From LB3-1 sp036401895 (GTDB lineage: Bacteria > Chloroflexota > Chloroflexia > Chloroflexales > Kallotenuaceae): DNA of 11,308 nucleotides. The notes under the pieces were generated by a model. It was not told the origin of the DNA, made no database searches, and worked only from the letters and a program-made list of their open reading frames with translations. This document shows positions 1 to 6,420 of the stretch, in pieces; position 1 is the first letter of the stretch; every line of letters starts with the position of its first letter. Made by a program: the position numbers and the translations under genes. The DNA is taken from assembly GCA_036401895.1 (NCBI GenBank), contig DASWTW010000269.1, positions 1-11,308 of the forward strand, given 5' to 3'.

Positions 1-568
1 GCCGGCCCTGCACGAGGAGCCGATCGACACTCGCCTGGCGCAGCACCAGGCCACGCCCGACAGCCGCCTGGCGTAAGGCATTCGTGAGCAGCCGTCCATC
101 AACGCGGGCTGCCCGCCGAAAGTGCAGCGCGAATCGAACCGTGGCCAGCGGCGGAAACAGAGCGCGGGCAGTCTCGGCGTCGATCGGGTGGAGATCTTCG
201 AGGGCCGGCCGGCCATGCCTCCGCTGGCGAGCCGTGATCCGCGCGTGCGCCGCCGCAAACGCTACGTCCTCATCCTCGGAGACCGCGACGATCAGCTCTT
301 CCACTGGCGCATACCCGGTCTCGCTAGCGCCATCGGCCGCGAGCTGTGCGATCAGCGCCGGATAATAATCCACGGCTGCCAGGGCGAAGGTAAACCAATC
401 GTCGGACTCGTGGCGGCTCGTCTCGGGCGACAAAATGCCCGCTCCGGCGGCAGTCGCCTGGCCAGCGTCGGCGCGATCGACCAGCAGGGTGCGGGCTCCG
501 GCGGCGACAAGGTGATAGGCAGTCGCCATGCCCACGATGCCGCCGCCGATCACGATCACATCGTACAT
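1..568 (-). CDS. FAD-dependent oxidoreductase, glycine/D-amino acid oxidase (DAO) type, N-terminal part
   Basis: The minus-strand frame is open from ATG at 568 to the window edge (189 codons, no stop), so the C-terminal half is missing. The protein begins MYDVIVIGGGIVG, a Rossmann beta strand with the GxGxxG dinucleotide-binding motif (residues 8-13), followed by an acidic residue at the end of the second strand (LLVDRA, Asp31) expected to bind the FAD ribose. A segment rich in Ala and Gly (about 35-45, ending in GILSPE) and VDGRLLTNALRQAA near the end of the visible part are typical of DAO-family flavoenzymes such as glycine oxidase (ThiO) and DadA. These oxidise amines of amino acids to imines. 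The substrate cannot be told because the substrate-binding half is outside the window. GAGGAG lies just upstream of the start. It is the last visible gene of a six-gene minus-strand cluster, 14 bases after the preceding stop. Confidence 0.88.
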   Translation of the reverse strand, partial: MYDVIVIGGGIVGMATAYHLVAAGARTLLVDRADAGQATAAGAGILSPETSRHESDDWFTFALAAVDYYPALIAQLAADGASETGYAPVEELIVAVSEDEDVAFAAAHARITARQRRHGRPALEDLHPIDAETARALFPPLATVRFALHFRRAARVDGRLLTNALRQAAVGRGLVLRQASVDRLLVQGR

Positions 569-582
569 ACGCGCTCCTCTCG

Positions 583-948
583 TTATGCGCCCTGCCGATC
601 TCGCGCTCGCTTCGTCGGCTCAGGAACAGGTAAGATCGCGACCTGATAGCGATCCTGATACACGATTTGCGAAGGATGCGGATTTTTACGCCGGATGACC
701 TTGACGACATGCCCGGCCTGTTTGGCGTGGCGAGCGACATTGCGCCCATACTTCTGCCAGCCGACCTCGGTAAAATAAAAGCGCGCGCGTCGGTTGGTGA
801 TCAAGGGAAACGGAATATCAGCCAGGCCCACGCTCATGCCAGCAGTGTACACGCCGCGCAGATTCGTGCCTGATGGTCGCCACACGTCAGCACCTGTGGA
901 CAGATCCGGCACACATTCTTGCTGATCGACCAGGATGCGGTAGATCAT
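583..948 (-). CDS. Unrecognised small basic protein (121 aa)
   Basis: I do not recognise this protein. It starts at ATG 948 (MIYRILVDQQE) after a clear AGGAG about six bases upstream and ends with TAA at 583. No signal peptide or membrane segment is visible. It has alternating short hydrophobic strands (YRILV, PFPLI, RFYFTEVGW, VVKVIRR, YQVAILPV). The C-terminal half is basic, with many Arg, Lys and His (RNVARHAKQ, KVIRRKN), and the tail is charged and probably disordered. Such a layout would suit a small alpha/beta protein or a nucleic-acid or partner-binding protein, but this is only a guess. It lies between a GNAT gene (45 bases before) and an FAD oxidoreductase (14 bases after) on the same strand, so it is probably co-transcribed with them. 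The good ribosome binding site and fit between neighbours argue that it is real. Confidence 0.72.
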   Translation of the reverse strand: MIYRILVDQQECVPDLSTGADVWRPSGTNLRGVYTAGMSVGLADIPFPLITNRRARFYFTEVGWQKYGRNVARHAKQAGHVVKVIRRKNPHPSQIVYQDRYQVAILPVPEPTKRARDRQGA

Positions 949-993
949 AAAAAGCTCCTATCGGCTGAAAAACTGCCGGCCGTGCGAGCATCC

Positions 994-1461
994 TCAATCG
1001 TCGGCGGGCGCCGCTCCTCGCAGGCGCAGATGCAGAATCGGAAAGGGCTTACCTGCGCCGTCACGCTCCGAGCGCCAGATGACCTCAAAGCCCATACGAT
1101 CGTAGAAGCCGATCGCCTGCGGGTTCTGCTCGTTCACGTCGACCAGCGTCGCGCCCAGCACGTCGACCGCGTGGGTCAGCAGCCGCCGCCCGATGCCCTG
1201 ACCGCGCCACGCCGGATCGATGAAAAGCATCTCGGTCTTGATATTGACCACGCCGATAAACCCGACCACCTGCCCGTCGCCGTCGCGCATGCAGAGCAGA
1301 TGCTCCACATGCGGCAAACCATTCTCCACAAAGGGCCTGTAAAACTGAATATCCGCCTCGGTCAAGAAGTCGTGCGTGGCGCGAACCGAGGCTTCCCACA
1401 CATCCACGACGCGGGGAAAGTCTTCCGAGGTGACAGGAAAGATGCCGTCTTGCAGCTGCAT
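994..1461 (-). CDS. GNAT-family N-acetyltransferase, YjaB-like
   Basis: This 155-residue protein is a full-length single-domain GNAT acetyltransferase, which moves an acetyl group from acetyl-CoA to an amine. The acetyl-CoA pyrophosphate-binding motif A is LFIDPAWRGQGIGRRLL, with RGQGIG at residues 86-91. The beta-5/alpha-4 part is VDVNEQNPQAIGFYDRMGF (about 107-125). The early segment VWEASVRATHDFL (21-33), the NEQN(P/E)QA(I/V)GFY stretch and the ending RSERDGAGKPFPILHL match, from memory, the pattern of Escherichia coli YjaB. The acceptor is not evident; YjaB-type enzymes have poorly defined substrates. AAAGGAG lies four bases before ATG 1461, and the gene follows the deaminase stop by 22 bases, so it is probably in the same transcript. 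Family assignment is firm; the subfamily is likely. Confidence 0.93.
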   Translation of the reverse strand: MQLQDGIFPVTSEDFPRVVDVWEASVRATHDFLTEADIQFYRPFVENGLPHVEHLLCMRDGDGQVVGFIGVVNIKTEMLFIDPAWRGQGIGRRLLTHAVDVLGATLVDVNEQNPQAIGFYDRMGFEVIWRSERDGAGKPFPILHLRLRGAAPADD

Positions 1462-1483
1462 ACTGCTCCTTTACAAGCACACC

Positions 1484-2005
1484 TTACGCGGCGCGTAGCT
1501 CCGCAATCGTTCGCGCCCACGCCGCCATCGCGCCGCTGGTGTAGCGCCGGCAATAGCTTTGAAACAGCGCGATCGACTCACTACGGAGCACGCCGCCGAC
1601 GATTGTCGGCACGCGGTAATTAGGAAAATCCTGCTCCTTGCGCTGCCACTGCCCTATGAGCGAGGTTGCGCCATCGCCCGGCGACTCAACGCCATAATAG
1701 ATCTCGCCGACATAAAACGACATCGCCGCGCCCAAACACATCAGGCAGGGCTCAAGCGTCACAAACAGTTTCGCGTCGCGCCGCCGGCCGGGAAATGGCC
1801 GCAGCTGATCTGCGGCATTGAGCGCCAGGAAATCGGCATGCACGAGCAGCCGCTGCTCGGAGCGCTCCATCGTGTACGCCGAGCCAATGATCTGGTCGTC
1901 AAGTACCACGATCGCGCCGATCGGCAGCTCGCCTTGTTCGAGCCCGGCGGCTGCGACCGCCAGCGCTTCGCGCATCCACTGGGCTTGTTCGTCTGTCTGC
2001 ATCAT
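1484..2005 (-). CDS. Nucleoside/deoxycytidylate-type zinc deaminase
   Basis: This protein belongs to the cytidine/deoxycytidylate deaminase superfamily (TadA/guanine deaminase-like), which removes an amino group from a base by means of a zinc-bound water. With the start at 2005 it has 173 residues. Visible are ELPIGAIVV (about 26-34), HAD at 56-58 where the family has HAE, and EPCLMC (85-90) with the two zinc-ligand cysteines Cys87 and Cys90. The proton-shuttling Glu is thus Asp58 here (plus-strand atc at 1832-1834, codon GAT). I chose the ATG at 2005 because it overlaps the methyltransferase stop as ATGA, a usual sign of translational coupling; an earlier in-frame ATG at 2032 lies inside the methyltransferase gene, and another ATG follows directly at 2002. 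The substrate is unknown. The Asp may lower activity or mark a subfamily. Confidence 0.9.
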   Translation of the reverse strand: MMQTDEQAQWMREALAVAAAGLEQGELPIGAIVVLDDQIIGSAYTMERSEQRLLVHADFLALNAADQLRPFPGRRRDAKLFVTLEPCLMCLGAAMSFYVGEIYYGVESPGDGATSLIGQWQRKEQDFPNYRVPTIVGGVLRSESIALFQSYCRRYTSGAMAAWARTIAELRAA

Positions 2006-2895
2006 ACGCCTAACCCTGGTTTGCTGGCCCACAGGTACGCCAGCGCCATGCGTCGCGTCCCGCGCTTGCCGACGACGAGCGGCTGGAGATAGCGCGTAAA
2101 TTCATCGCTCTCCTCCGGCGTCAAGGCGCGCTCGATCGCCTCGGCAATCGTACAATCCAGCGGGTTGCCGGCCGTGTGGAGAAACGCATCCCAGCTCGTA
2201 TCCTCGGTATGGGCGAGAATCTCGACTTCCAGCCGCAGGTGGATGTCCTGAAATCCTGCCTCCTCGGCCCAGCGCAATAAATCCCGCTCATCGAAGTCGA
2301 TCATCGGGCTTGGATCAAGCGTTGAGCTGGCACGCATGACGGCTTTAATCCTGACGGCCAGGTGTTGGATCGGTGTCACGTCATAGCCATGAAACAGATG
2401 TGGCGGCTCAGGCGCCGCAAAGCGATTGATCGGCTCAAAGATCGAGAGTCGTCCCTGGGGTTTGAGGACGCGGTAGAACTCCTGGAAGGCCGCAAGCTTG
2501 GGCTTCACATAGATCAATACCGAGCGCGTCGTAACCGCGTCGACGCTCCCGTCGGCTACCGCCGTCAGATTGTCGGCGGCGGCACGCAGGAAGCTGCACC
2601 GCGACAGCAGATCGTGCTTACCGGCAAGCGCGGCGGCATGATCGAGCAGCGGCTGGGAAATATCGCTGAATATCACGCGGCAGGTGGGATAGCGCTCCAG
2701 GGCACCGAAGGCGATCAAACCATCGCCGCAGCCAACGTCGAGCAGCACGGCCGCGTCGTGAAGCTGCGCCTGGTCCAGAACCCGATCCCGCACAGGATGC
2801 AGCATCGCGCGCGCACGCTCGACCGCCTGCGGATCGCCGCCAAAGCGCCGGTGCAGCAGCCAGTCGCTCCACCGATCCTGGGCTGGTGGTTCCAT
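2002..2895 (-). CDS. Class I SAM-dependent methyltransferase (UbiE/Methyltransf_11 type)
   Basis: A 297-residue protein with a standard SAM-binding Rossmann fold. Counting from the chosen start, motif I is LLDVGCGDG (about 51-59), the acidic residue of motif II is in VIFSDIS (Asp78), and the later strands are SVDAVTTRSVLIYV (about 117-130) and FYRVLKPQGRLSIFEP (about 140-155). The last is the RVLKPGG-like segment of small-molecule methyltransferases such as UbiE. It should methylate a small molecule rather than nucleic acid, as no target-recognition domain is present; the acceptor is unknown. An ATG at 2901 sits directly against the AGGAGG, whereas the ATG at 2895 is six bases after it, so 2895 is the better start. 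The stop overlaps the deaminase start (ATGA). The alpha/beta hydrolase gene ends 64 bases upstream on the same strand. Confidence 0.93.
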   Translation of the reverse strand: MEPPAQDRWSDWLLHRRFGGDPQAVERARAMLHPVRDRVLDQAQLHDAAVLLDVGCGDGLIAFGALERYPTCRVIFSDISQPLLDHAAALAGKHDLLSRCSFLRAAADNLTAVADGSVDAVTTRSVLIYVKPKLAAFQEFYRVLKPQGRLSIFEPINRFAAPEPPHLFHGYDVTPIQHLAVRIKAVMRASSTLDPSPMIDFDERDLLRWAEEAGFQDIHLRLEVEILAHTEDTSWDAFLHTAGNPLDCTIAEAIERALTPEESDEFTRYLQPLVVGKRGTRRMALAYLWASKPGLGV

Positions 2896-2959
2896 AAGCA
2901 TCCTCCTTCAAGGGCTATCGTACACGCGCAGTCAACACGGAGCCGTGCTGCTGATGGCT

Positions 2960-3805
2960 TTACCGGGCCTCCAGCAGTGGCGCGCTGAGAAACGGCTCAA
3001 CCAGCTGCGCGACCTGCGCCGTCGACATGATCGTGTAGTGCGTTGTGCCCGGCACGATCGCCAGGTGTGCCGCCGGGCGCAGCGATCCGTCCAGCCCTGC
3101 ATCGCGACGACCGCCGCCCAGCAGCCGATAAAACTCGACCATGTGCTCCGGCAGAATACTATCGGCGTCGGCGAAGACCAGCATGGTGGGCGCGGTGATG
3201 CCTGCCACCTGCTCCGACCAGTCGTGATCGCGGCTCACCATCTCGCCAAGTTTGGTGAAGATCAGCTCCCAGTCGGCATCGGGATACAGCTCAGCCAGCG
3301 GCGACTGCTTCAAACCCGCAGCCAGCTGCGCGGCGTTGGTATGCATCTCCTCGAATCTGGGGCGGACCTCAGGATACCAGGCGCTATGCCGCATGGCCGT
3401 AGAAACCACCACCAGCTTACGCACCAGCGCCGGATGCCGGATCGCCGTCTGGAGCGCCACGCCACCGCCCATCGAGTAGCCCATCAGATCGACCTGCGCC
3501 AGGCCCAGATGCGCGATCAGTGCCGCTATATCGTCGGCCATCGTCTCGGTGCGCAGCGGCCGATCGATGTCGCGTGTATGGCCATGGGCCTGCATATGCG
3601 GAGTGATCACCTGTCTGTGTTTGACCAGCTCTTCAAGGTTGGCTCCGAGCACCCCAGACGGAATAACGCCACCATGCAGCAGAATCAGCGGCTCACCGCT
3701 GCCGTGAATCTCGTAGTACATGTTGAGGCCGTTCACCGGCGCGTACTTGCCGTTCGCCGTCGCGTCTGCCGCCTGTCCCTCGGCGTTTAGATCGTTCTGT
3801 GTCAT
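2960..3805 (-). CDS. Alpha/beta-fold hydrolase
   Basis: This 281-residue protein has the full alpha/beta hydrolase signature. The oxyanion-hole HGG is in LILLHGGV (about 40-47), the nucleophile elbow is GYSMGG with Ser111 (109-114), an acid candidate is Asp213 or Asp215 in LVFADADS, and the catalytic His256 is in VPGTTHYTIM. The cap region (about 135-200) is helical. It lacks a signal peptide and should act in the cytoplasm on an ester, lactone or similar bond; the substrate is not evident. AGGAGG lies six bases before ATG 3805. It is the first gene of the six-gene minus-strand cluster and is read away from the DinB gene, so its promoter should lie in 3806-3996. Many such proteins are annotated as esterases, haloperoxidases or 3-oxoadipate enol-lactonases; I see no way to choose among these. 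Confidence 0.93.
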   Translation of the reverse strand: MTQNDLNAEGQAADATANGKYAPVNGLNMYYEIHGSGEPLILLHGGVIPSGVLGANLEELVKHRQVITPHMQAHGHTRDIDRPLRTETMADDIAALIAHLGLAQVDLMGYSMGGGVALQTAIRHPALVRKLVVVSTAMRHSAWYPEVRPRFEEMHTNAAQLAAGLKQSPLAELYPDADWELIFTKLGEMVSRDHDWSEQVAGITAPTMLVFADADSILPEHMVEFYRLLGGGRRDAGLDGSLRPAAHLAIVPGTTHYTIMSTAQVAQLVEPFLSAPLLEAR

Positions 3806-3840
3806 CTTGATCCTCCTGTAATGCCTGTGATGTTAGATTA

Positions 3841-3849
3841 ACCATAGCA
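3841..3849 (-). promoter_or_regulatory. Candidate extended -10 for the hydrolase operon
   Basis: Read on the minus strand, 3849 to 3841 is TGCTATGGT, an extended -10 element (TGn before TATGGT, four of six matches to TATAAT). No good -35 lies 16-18 bases upstream. Transcription would begin near 3834 and leave a short leader before ATG 3805. The match is modest, and its main support is position. Confidence 0.3.
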
Positions 3850-3857
3850 GCGCGCGA

Positions 3858-3872
3858 TGACAGATAATGTCA
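3858..3872. promoter_or_regulatory. Short inverted repeat TGACA-N5-TGTCA, possible operator
   Basis: Two perfect five-base arms flank five bases (GATAA). The repeat lies between the two divergent promoter candidates, just upstream of the candidate -10 for the hydrolase operon. A dimeric regulator could bind here, but an arm of five bases can arise by chance. Confidence 0.3.
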
Positions 3873-3903
3873 CACAGCCGAGCGAGATCTGTCCAGTGAA
3901 CGC

Positions 3904-3932
3904 TTGACATTCCGATGTACCAACCTTACCAT
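3904..3932 (+). promoter_or_regulatory. Sigma-70-type promoter candidate for the DinB gene
   Basis: A perfect -35 TTGACA (3904-3909) is followed after 17 bases by TACCAT (3927-3932), four of six matches to the -10 consensus. Transcription would start near 3939, about 58 bases before the ATG at 3997. Spacing and direction fit the DinB and dehydrogenase pair downstream. Confidence 0.5.
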
Positions 3933-3996
3933 GCTTCGGCGTCTGAGGATGCGCCTTGACCAGCACGATCGCAACTGAACGCAAGGATGATCGCAC

Positions 3997-4479
3997 ATGT
4001 CCCAACTCACTCATGAGCAGGTTCTGACGCTGCTAGCGGCAGGGCCATCACGGATCGACGAGCTGACCGCGGATCTGCCACCGGAGCAATTGCGCGCCAG
4101 CCAACCAGACGGCGGCTGGTCAGTCGTCGAGGTGCTGGCGCATCTGCGCTCGTGTGCTGACGTGTGGGGCAACTGCATCGAGGTGATCATTGCACAGGAC
4201 GAGCCGACGATCCGCGCGATCAATCCGACGACCTGGATCAACGGCACGAACTATCGCGAGCAAGCATTTGGGTCATCGTTTCAGGCTTTTGCCCGGCAGC
4301 GCACCGATCTGCTGGCCGTCCTGGAAGCGCTAGATCCCGCAGATTGGTCACGTACGGCGACCATCACAGGCGCAGGCAGGCCGCTCGTACGAAGCGTGCA
4401 CGCGTATGCGCAGTGGCTGGCAACCCACGAGCGGTCGCACCTCAAGCAGATCGAGCGCATCGTAAAAGCTCTGCGCTAA
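3997..4479 (+). CDS. DinB-like (DinB_2 / YfiT superfamily) protein
   Basis: A 160-residue protein of the four-helix DinB/YfiT fold. Despite the name, this fold is unrelated to DNA polymerase IV; members are metal-binding proteins, some of them thiol-dependent transferases (bacillithiol or mycothiol) and many of unknown role. The signature GGWSVVEVLAHL (39-50) gives the first metal-ligand His49, and the C-terminal LATHERSHLKQI supplies His144 and His148, completing the usual three-His site. No signal peptide is present. AAGGA lies nine bases upstream of ATG 3997. The dehydrogenase gene begins 10 bases after the stop, so the two are probably co-transcribed from the promoter near 3904-3932. Substrate and thiol cofactor cannot be seen. 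Confidence 0.9.
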   Translation: MSQLTHEQVLTLLAAGPSRIDELTADLPPEQLRASQPDGGWSVVEVLAHLRSCADVWGNCIEVIIAQDEPTIRAINPTTWINGTNYREQAFGSSFQAFARQRTDLLAVLEALDPADWSRTATITGAGRPLVRSVHAYAQWLATHERSHLKQIERIVKALR

Positions 4480-4489
4480 GGAACACCGC

Positions 4490-5542
4490 ATGGACGATCC
4501 AACCACCCGCCCGACCGTGCTGATCGCCAGCTACCTGGAGCCTGAGTATGTGGAGCAGATTCGCGCCGTGGATCAGCGGCTCCATGTGGTCTACGAGGCC
4601 GACCTGCTCCGGCCGCCGCGCTTCCCCAGCGATCATATCGGGCAGCCCTGGGAGCGCACACCTGAGCAGGAGCAGCGCTGGCGCGAGCTGCTGAGCCAGG
4701 CGGAGATCCTCTTCGATTTCGATCACACCCACCACGCCGATCTGCCGGAGCTTGCGCCCAGGCTGCGCTGGATTCAGGCGACCAGCGCCGGGATCGGCCA
4801 GCTTGTGAGCAAGCAGGGCTATGCTACCCGCATGCCCAATACCGTGCTGACCACGGCCAGCGGTGTACATGCCCAGCCGCTGGCGGAGTTTTGCCTGCTG
4901 GCGATGCTGACGTTCAGCAAAGACCTGCGGCGCACACTGAGTCAACAGCAGCGCAAACACTGGCAGCAGTACTCCACGCCGGATCTCGCAGGGCGCACGC
5001 TGCTGATCGTGGGCGCGGGCAAGATCGGCCAGGAGCTGGCGCGGCTGGCGCAGGCGCTGCGTATGAAGGTGCTCGGCATTAAGCGCACAATCGCGGGCAT
5101 CGATCCGGCGGCGCTGTTTCTCGATCAGGTGTATGAGCTGAGCAGCCTGCATCAGCTGTTGCCGCAAGCCGAGTTTCTGGTGCTGATCACGCCACACACG
5201 CCGGAAACAGAGCAGATGATCGGAGCGACGGAGCTGGCGCTACTGCCGCGCGGCGCTGTGCTGATCAATGTCGGCCGCGGCGCGCTGGTAGATGAGGCGG
5301 CGCTGATCGATGCGCTGCGATCGGGCCGGCTCGGCGGGGCGGCTCTCGATGTGTTCGCGCAGGAGCCGCTGCCCGCCGACAGCCCGCTCTGGGAGCTACC
5401 CAACGTGCTGATCAGTCCGCACTCGGGCGGCAACAGCCAGCGGGAAAACGCGCGGCTTGTGGATCTGTTCTGCGACAACCTGCGCCGCTGGCTGGCCGAT
5501 CAGCCGCTGCGCAACGTGTTCAATCCCGAGACGCTCTACTAG
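4490..5542 (+). CDS. D-2-hydroxyacid dehydrogenase, NAD(P)-dependent
   Basis: This 350-residue protein reduces 2-keto acids to D-2-hydroxy acids or the reverse, as do glyoxylate/hydroxypyruvate reductases and D-3-phosphoglycerate dehydrogenase. The catalytic domain surrounds an inserted Rossmann domain with LLIVGAGKIG (GxGxxG at 175-180). The active-site residues are Arg263 (INVGRGALVDE), Glu292 (DVFAQEPLP) and His311 (ISPHSGG), so the triad is intact. After the second beta strand the sequence is GIKRT, with Lys198 and Arg199 in place of an acidic residue. This favours NADP(H), as in GhrA-type reductases; that preference is inferred. No ACT domain follows, so it is not a full SerA. The AAGGA overlaps the DinB stop codon and lies seven bases before ATG 4490. 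The window does not show the physiological substrate. Confidence 0.95.
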   Translation: MDDPTTRPTVLIASYLEPEYVEQIRAVDQRLHVVYEADLLRPPRFPSDHIGQPWERTPEQEQRWRELLSQAEILFDFDHTHHADLPELAPRLRWIQATSAGIGQLVSKQGYATRMPNTVLTTASGVHAQPLAEFCLLAMLTFSKDLRRTLSQQQRKHWQQYSTPDLAGRTLLIVGAGKIGQELARLAQALRMKVLGIKRTIAGIDPAALFLDQVYELSSLHQLLPQAEFLVLITPHTPETEQMIGATELALLPRGAVLINVGRGALVDEAALIDALRSGRLGGAALDVFAQEPLPADSPLWELPNVLISPHSGGNSQRENARLVDLFCDNLRRWLADQPLRNVFNPETLY

Positions 5543-5769
5543 CGGCCGGCTTGATGACCAGGCGACAGAGCCGCGATACCGGCGGACGAGACAGCGTCGA
5601 CTGGCTTGAACTCGATCAAGCCGTATGCGCTGACAAAGCTGCCCCGCATCCTCGTTTCTAGAACGCCAACCTTCCAGGAGATCGCCTGACTGAGGTCTAT
5701 GGCGCGATCAATGCTAGCGTGCCGGCCTCCTGATCAGCATGGGCTTGATCGTGAGCAAGGGAGGATTTC
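5543..5769. repeat. Gap with repeated GGCTTGAT octamers and a small hairpin
   Basis: GGCTTGAT occurs on the plus strand at 5548-5555 and 5742-5749 and inverted at 5615-5622; GGCTTGA also occurs at 5603-5609. The 5603-5609 and 5616-5622 copies form a perfect seven-base stem with a six-base loop. The stem has no T tract after it, so it is a weak terminator candidate for the dehydrogenase gene. The copies may instead be binding sites ahead of the FMN reductase gene. No convincing gene is seen in this stretch. Confidence 0.4.
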
Positions 5770-6339
5770 ATGACTCAGTATCAATTGGCGATCGTGGTTG
5801 GCAGTTTTCGCGAAGAATCGATTAATCTCAAGCTGGCGCGCGCGCTGAGCAACCTTGGGCAGGCATACTTCACCCCAACCTGGGTACGGATCGATGATCT
5901 GCCATTCTACAATCAGGATCTGGAAACGGCGCTGCCGCCGGAGGTGGTGCGCTTCCGGCGCGAGATCGGCGCGGCGGATGCGGTGTTGTTTGTCACGCCC
6001 GAGTTCAACCGATCGATACCCGGCGTGCTCAAGAACGCCATCGACTGGGCCTCGCGGCCCTATGCCAGGCACGTGCTGGTCGGCAAGCCCGGCGCGGTGA
6101 TCGGCGCGTCGCTGGGCAAGATCGGCACCGCAGCGGCGCAGCAGCACCTGCGCGGGATTCTGGCGCCGCTGGATGTGTATGTGATGGGCCAGCCCGAGGG
6201 CTATATCACCTTTACGCCGGGATTGATCGACGAGGCGAGCACCGTGACGGACGAGAGCGTGCGGCAGTTTCTCCAAATGTACGTCGATCGCTTCGCCGCG
6301 TGGGTTGCGCGCTTTGCCGGCGCTCCCGTCGAGCGGTAG
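5770..6339 (+). CDS. NADPH-dependent FMN reductase (flavodoxin-like NAD(P)H oxidoreductase)
   Basis: A 189-residue flavodoxin-fold protein of the NADPH-dependent FMN reductase family, to which ChrR/YieF, azoreductase-like and SsuE-like enzymes belong. These transfer electrons from NAD(P)H through FMN to quinones, chromate, azo dyes or free flavin. The FMN phosphate loop is GSFREESIN (11-19, pattern GSxRxxSxN). The second conserved segment is TPEFNRSIPGVLKNAIDW (76-93), which contacts the isoalloxazine ring. GKPGAVIGAS follows (106-114). The length is usual for the family, and there is no export signal. GGGAGG lies five bases before ATG 5770. The gene stands alone, 227 bases after the dehydrogenase stop, and converges on the VOC gene. 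Quinone or xenobiotic reduction is likely but not proven. Confidence 0.94.
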   Translation: MTQYQLAIVVGSFREESINLKLARALSNLGQAYFTPTWVRIDDLPFYNQDLETALPPEVVRFRREIGAADAVLFVTPEFNRSIPGVLKNAIDWASRPYARHVLVGKPGAVIGASLGKIGTAAAQQHLRGILAPLDVYVMGQPEGYITFTPGLIDEASTVTDESVRQFLQMYVDRFAAWVARFAGAPVER

Positions 6340-6348
6340 TCGTCACCG

Positions 6349-6389
6349 CTGCCGATGCGTGGTATGTGCTGTCCGCCACGCACCGGCAG
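6349..6389. terminator. Bidirectional terminator-like hairpin between convergent genes
   Basis: Arms 6349-6362 (CTGCCGATGCGTGG) and 6376-6389 (CCACGCACCGGCAG) pair over 14 positions with one mismatch on the plus strand, which becomes a G-U pair on the minus strand; the loop is 13 bases. It lies 10 bases after the FMN reductase stop and about 30 after the VOC stop, where both transcripts should end. No T tract follows on either side, so termination would need a strong stem or a protein. Confidence 0.55.
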
Positions 6390-6420
6390 ACAACGCTCGT
6401 CGCCGTCGTGATCGCGCGAC

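Noticed and set aside
919..2092. Plus-strand frames opposite the GNAT and deaminase genes
   Set aside because: They run across gene boundaries of the opposite strand and lack recognisable domains.
2931..2950. CACGG-AG-CCGTG dyad between hydrolase and methyltransferase genes, as terminator or internal promoter
   Set aside because: Five-base arms with a two-base loop are too weak, and the TTGACT on the minus strand has no -10 at a suitable distance.
2945..3790. Long open plus-strand frame (281 codons) opposite the alpha/beta hydrolase
   Set aside because: It is almost exactly antisense to a gene with clear catalytic motifs, its protein is rich in Arg, His and Gln without any motif, and such shadows are common at this GC.
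4442..5197. Minus-strand frame opposite the D-2-hydroxyacid dehydrogenase
   Set aside because: Low-complexity Gln/Arg/Leu-rich translation with no motif; the plus-strand gene has an intact catalytic triad.
5603..5622. Intrinsic terminator of the dehydrogenase gene
   Set aside because: The seven-base stem has no T tract and lies 60 bases after the stop; listed only as part of the octamer cluster.
5585..5689. Short frame LNSIKPYALTKLPRILVSRT recalling the dihydrofolate reductase/RibD pattern, possibly a gene remnant
   Set aside because: Only about a dozen residues look similar, there is no start codon or ribosome binding site, and the next frame does not continue the family.
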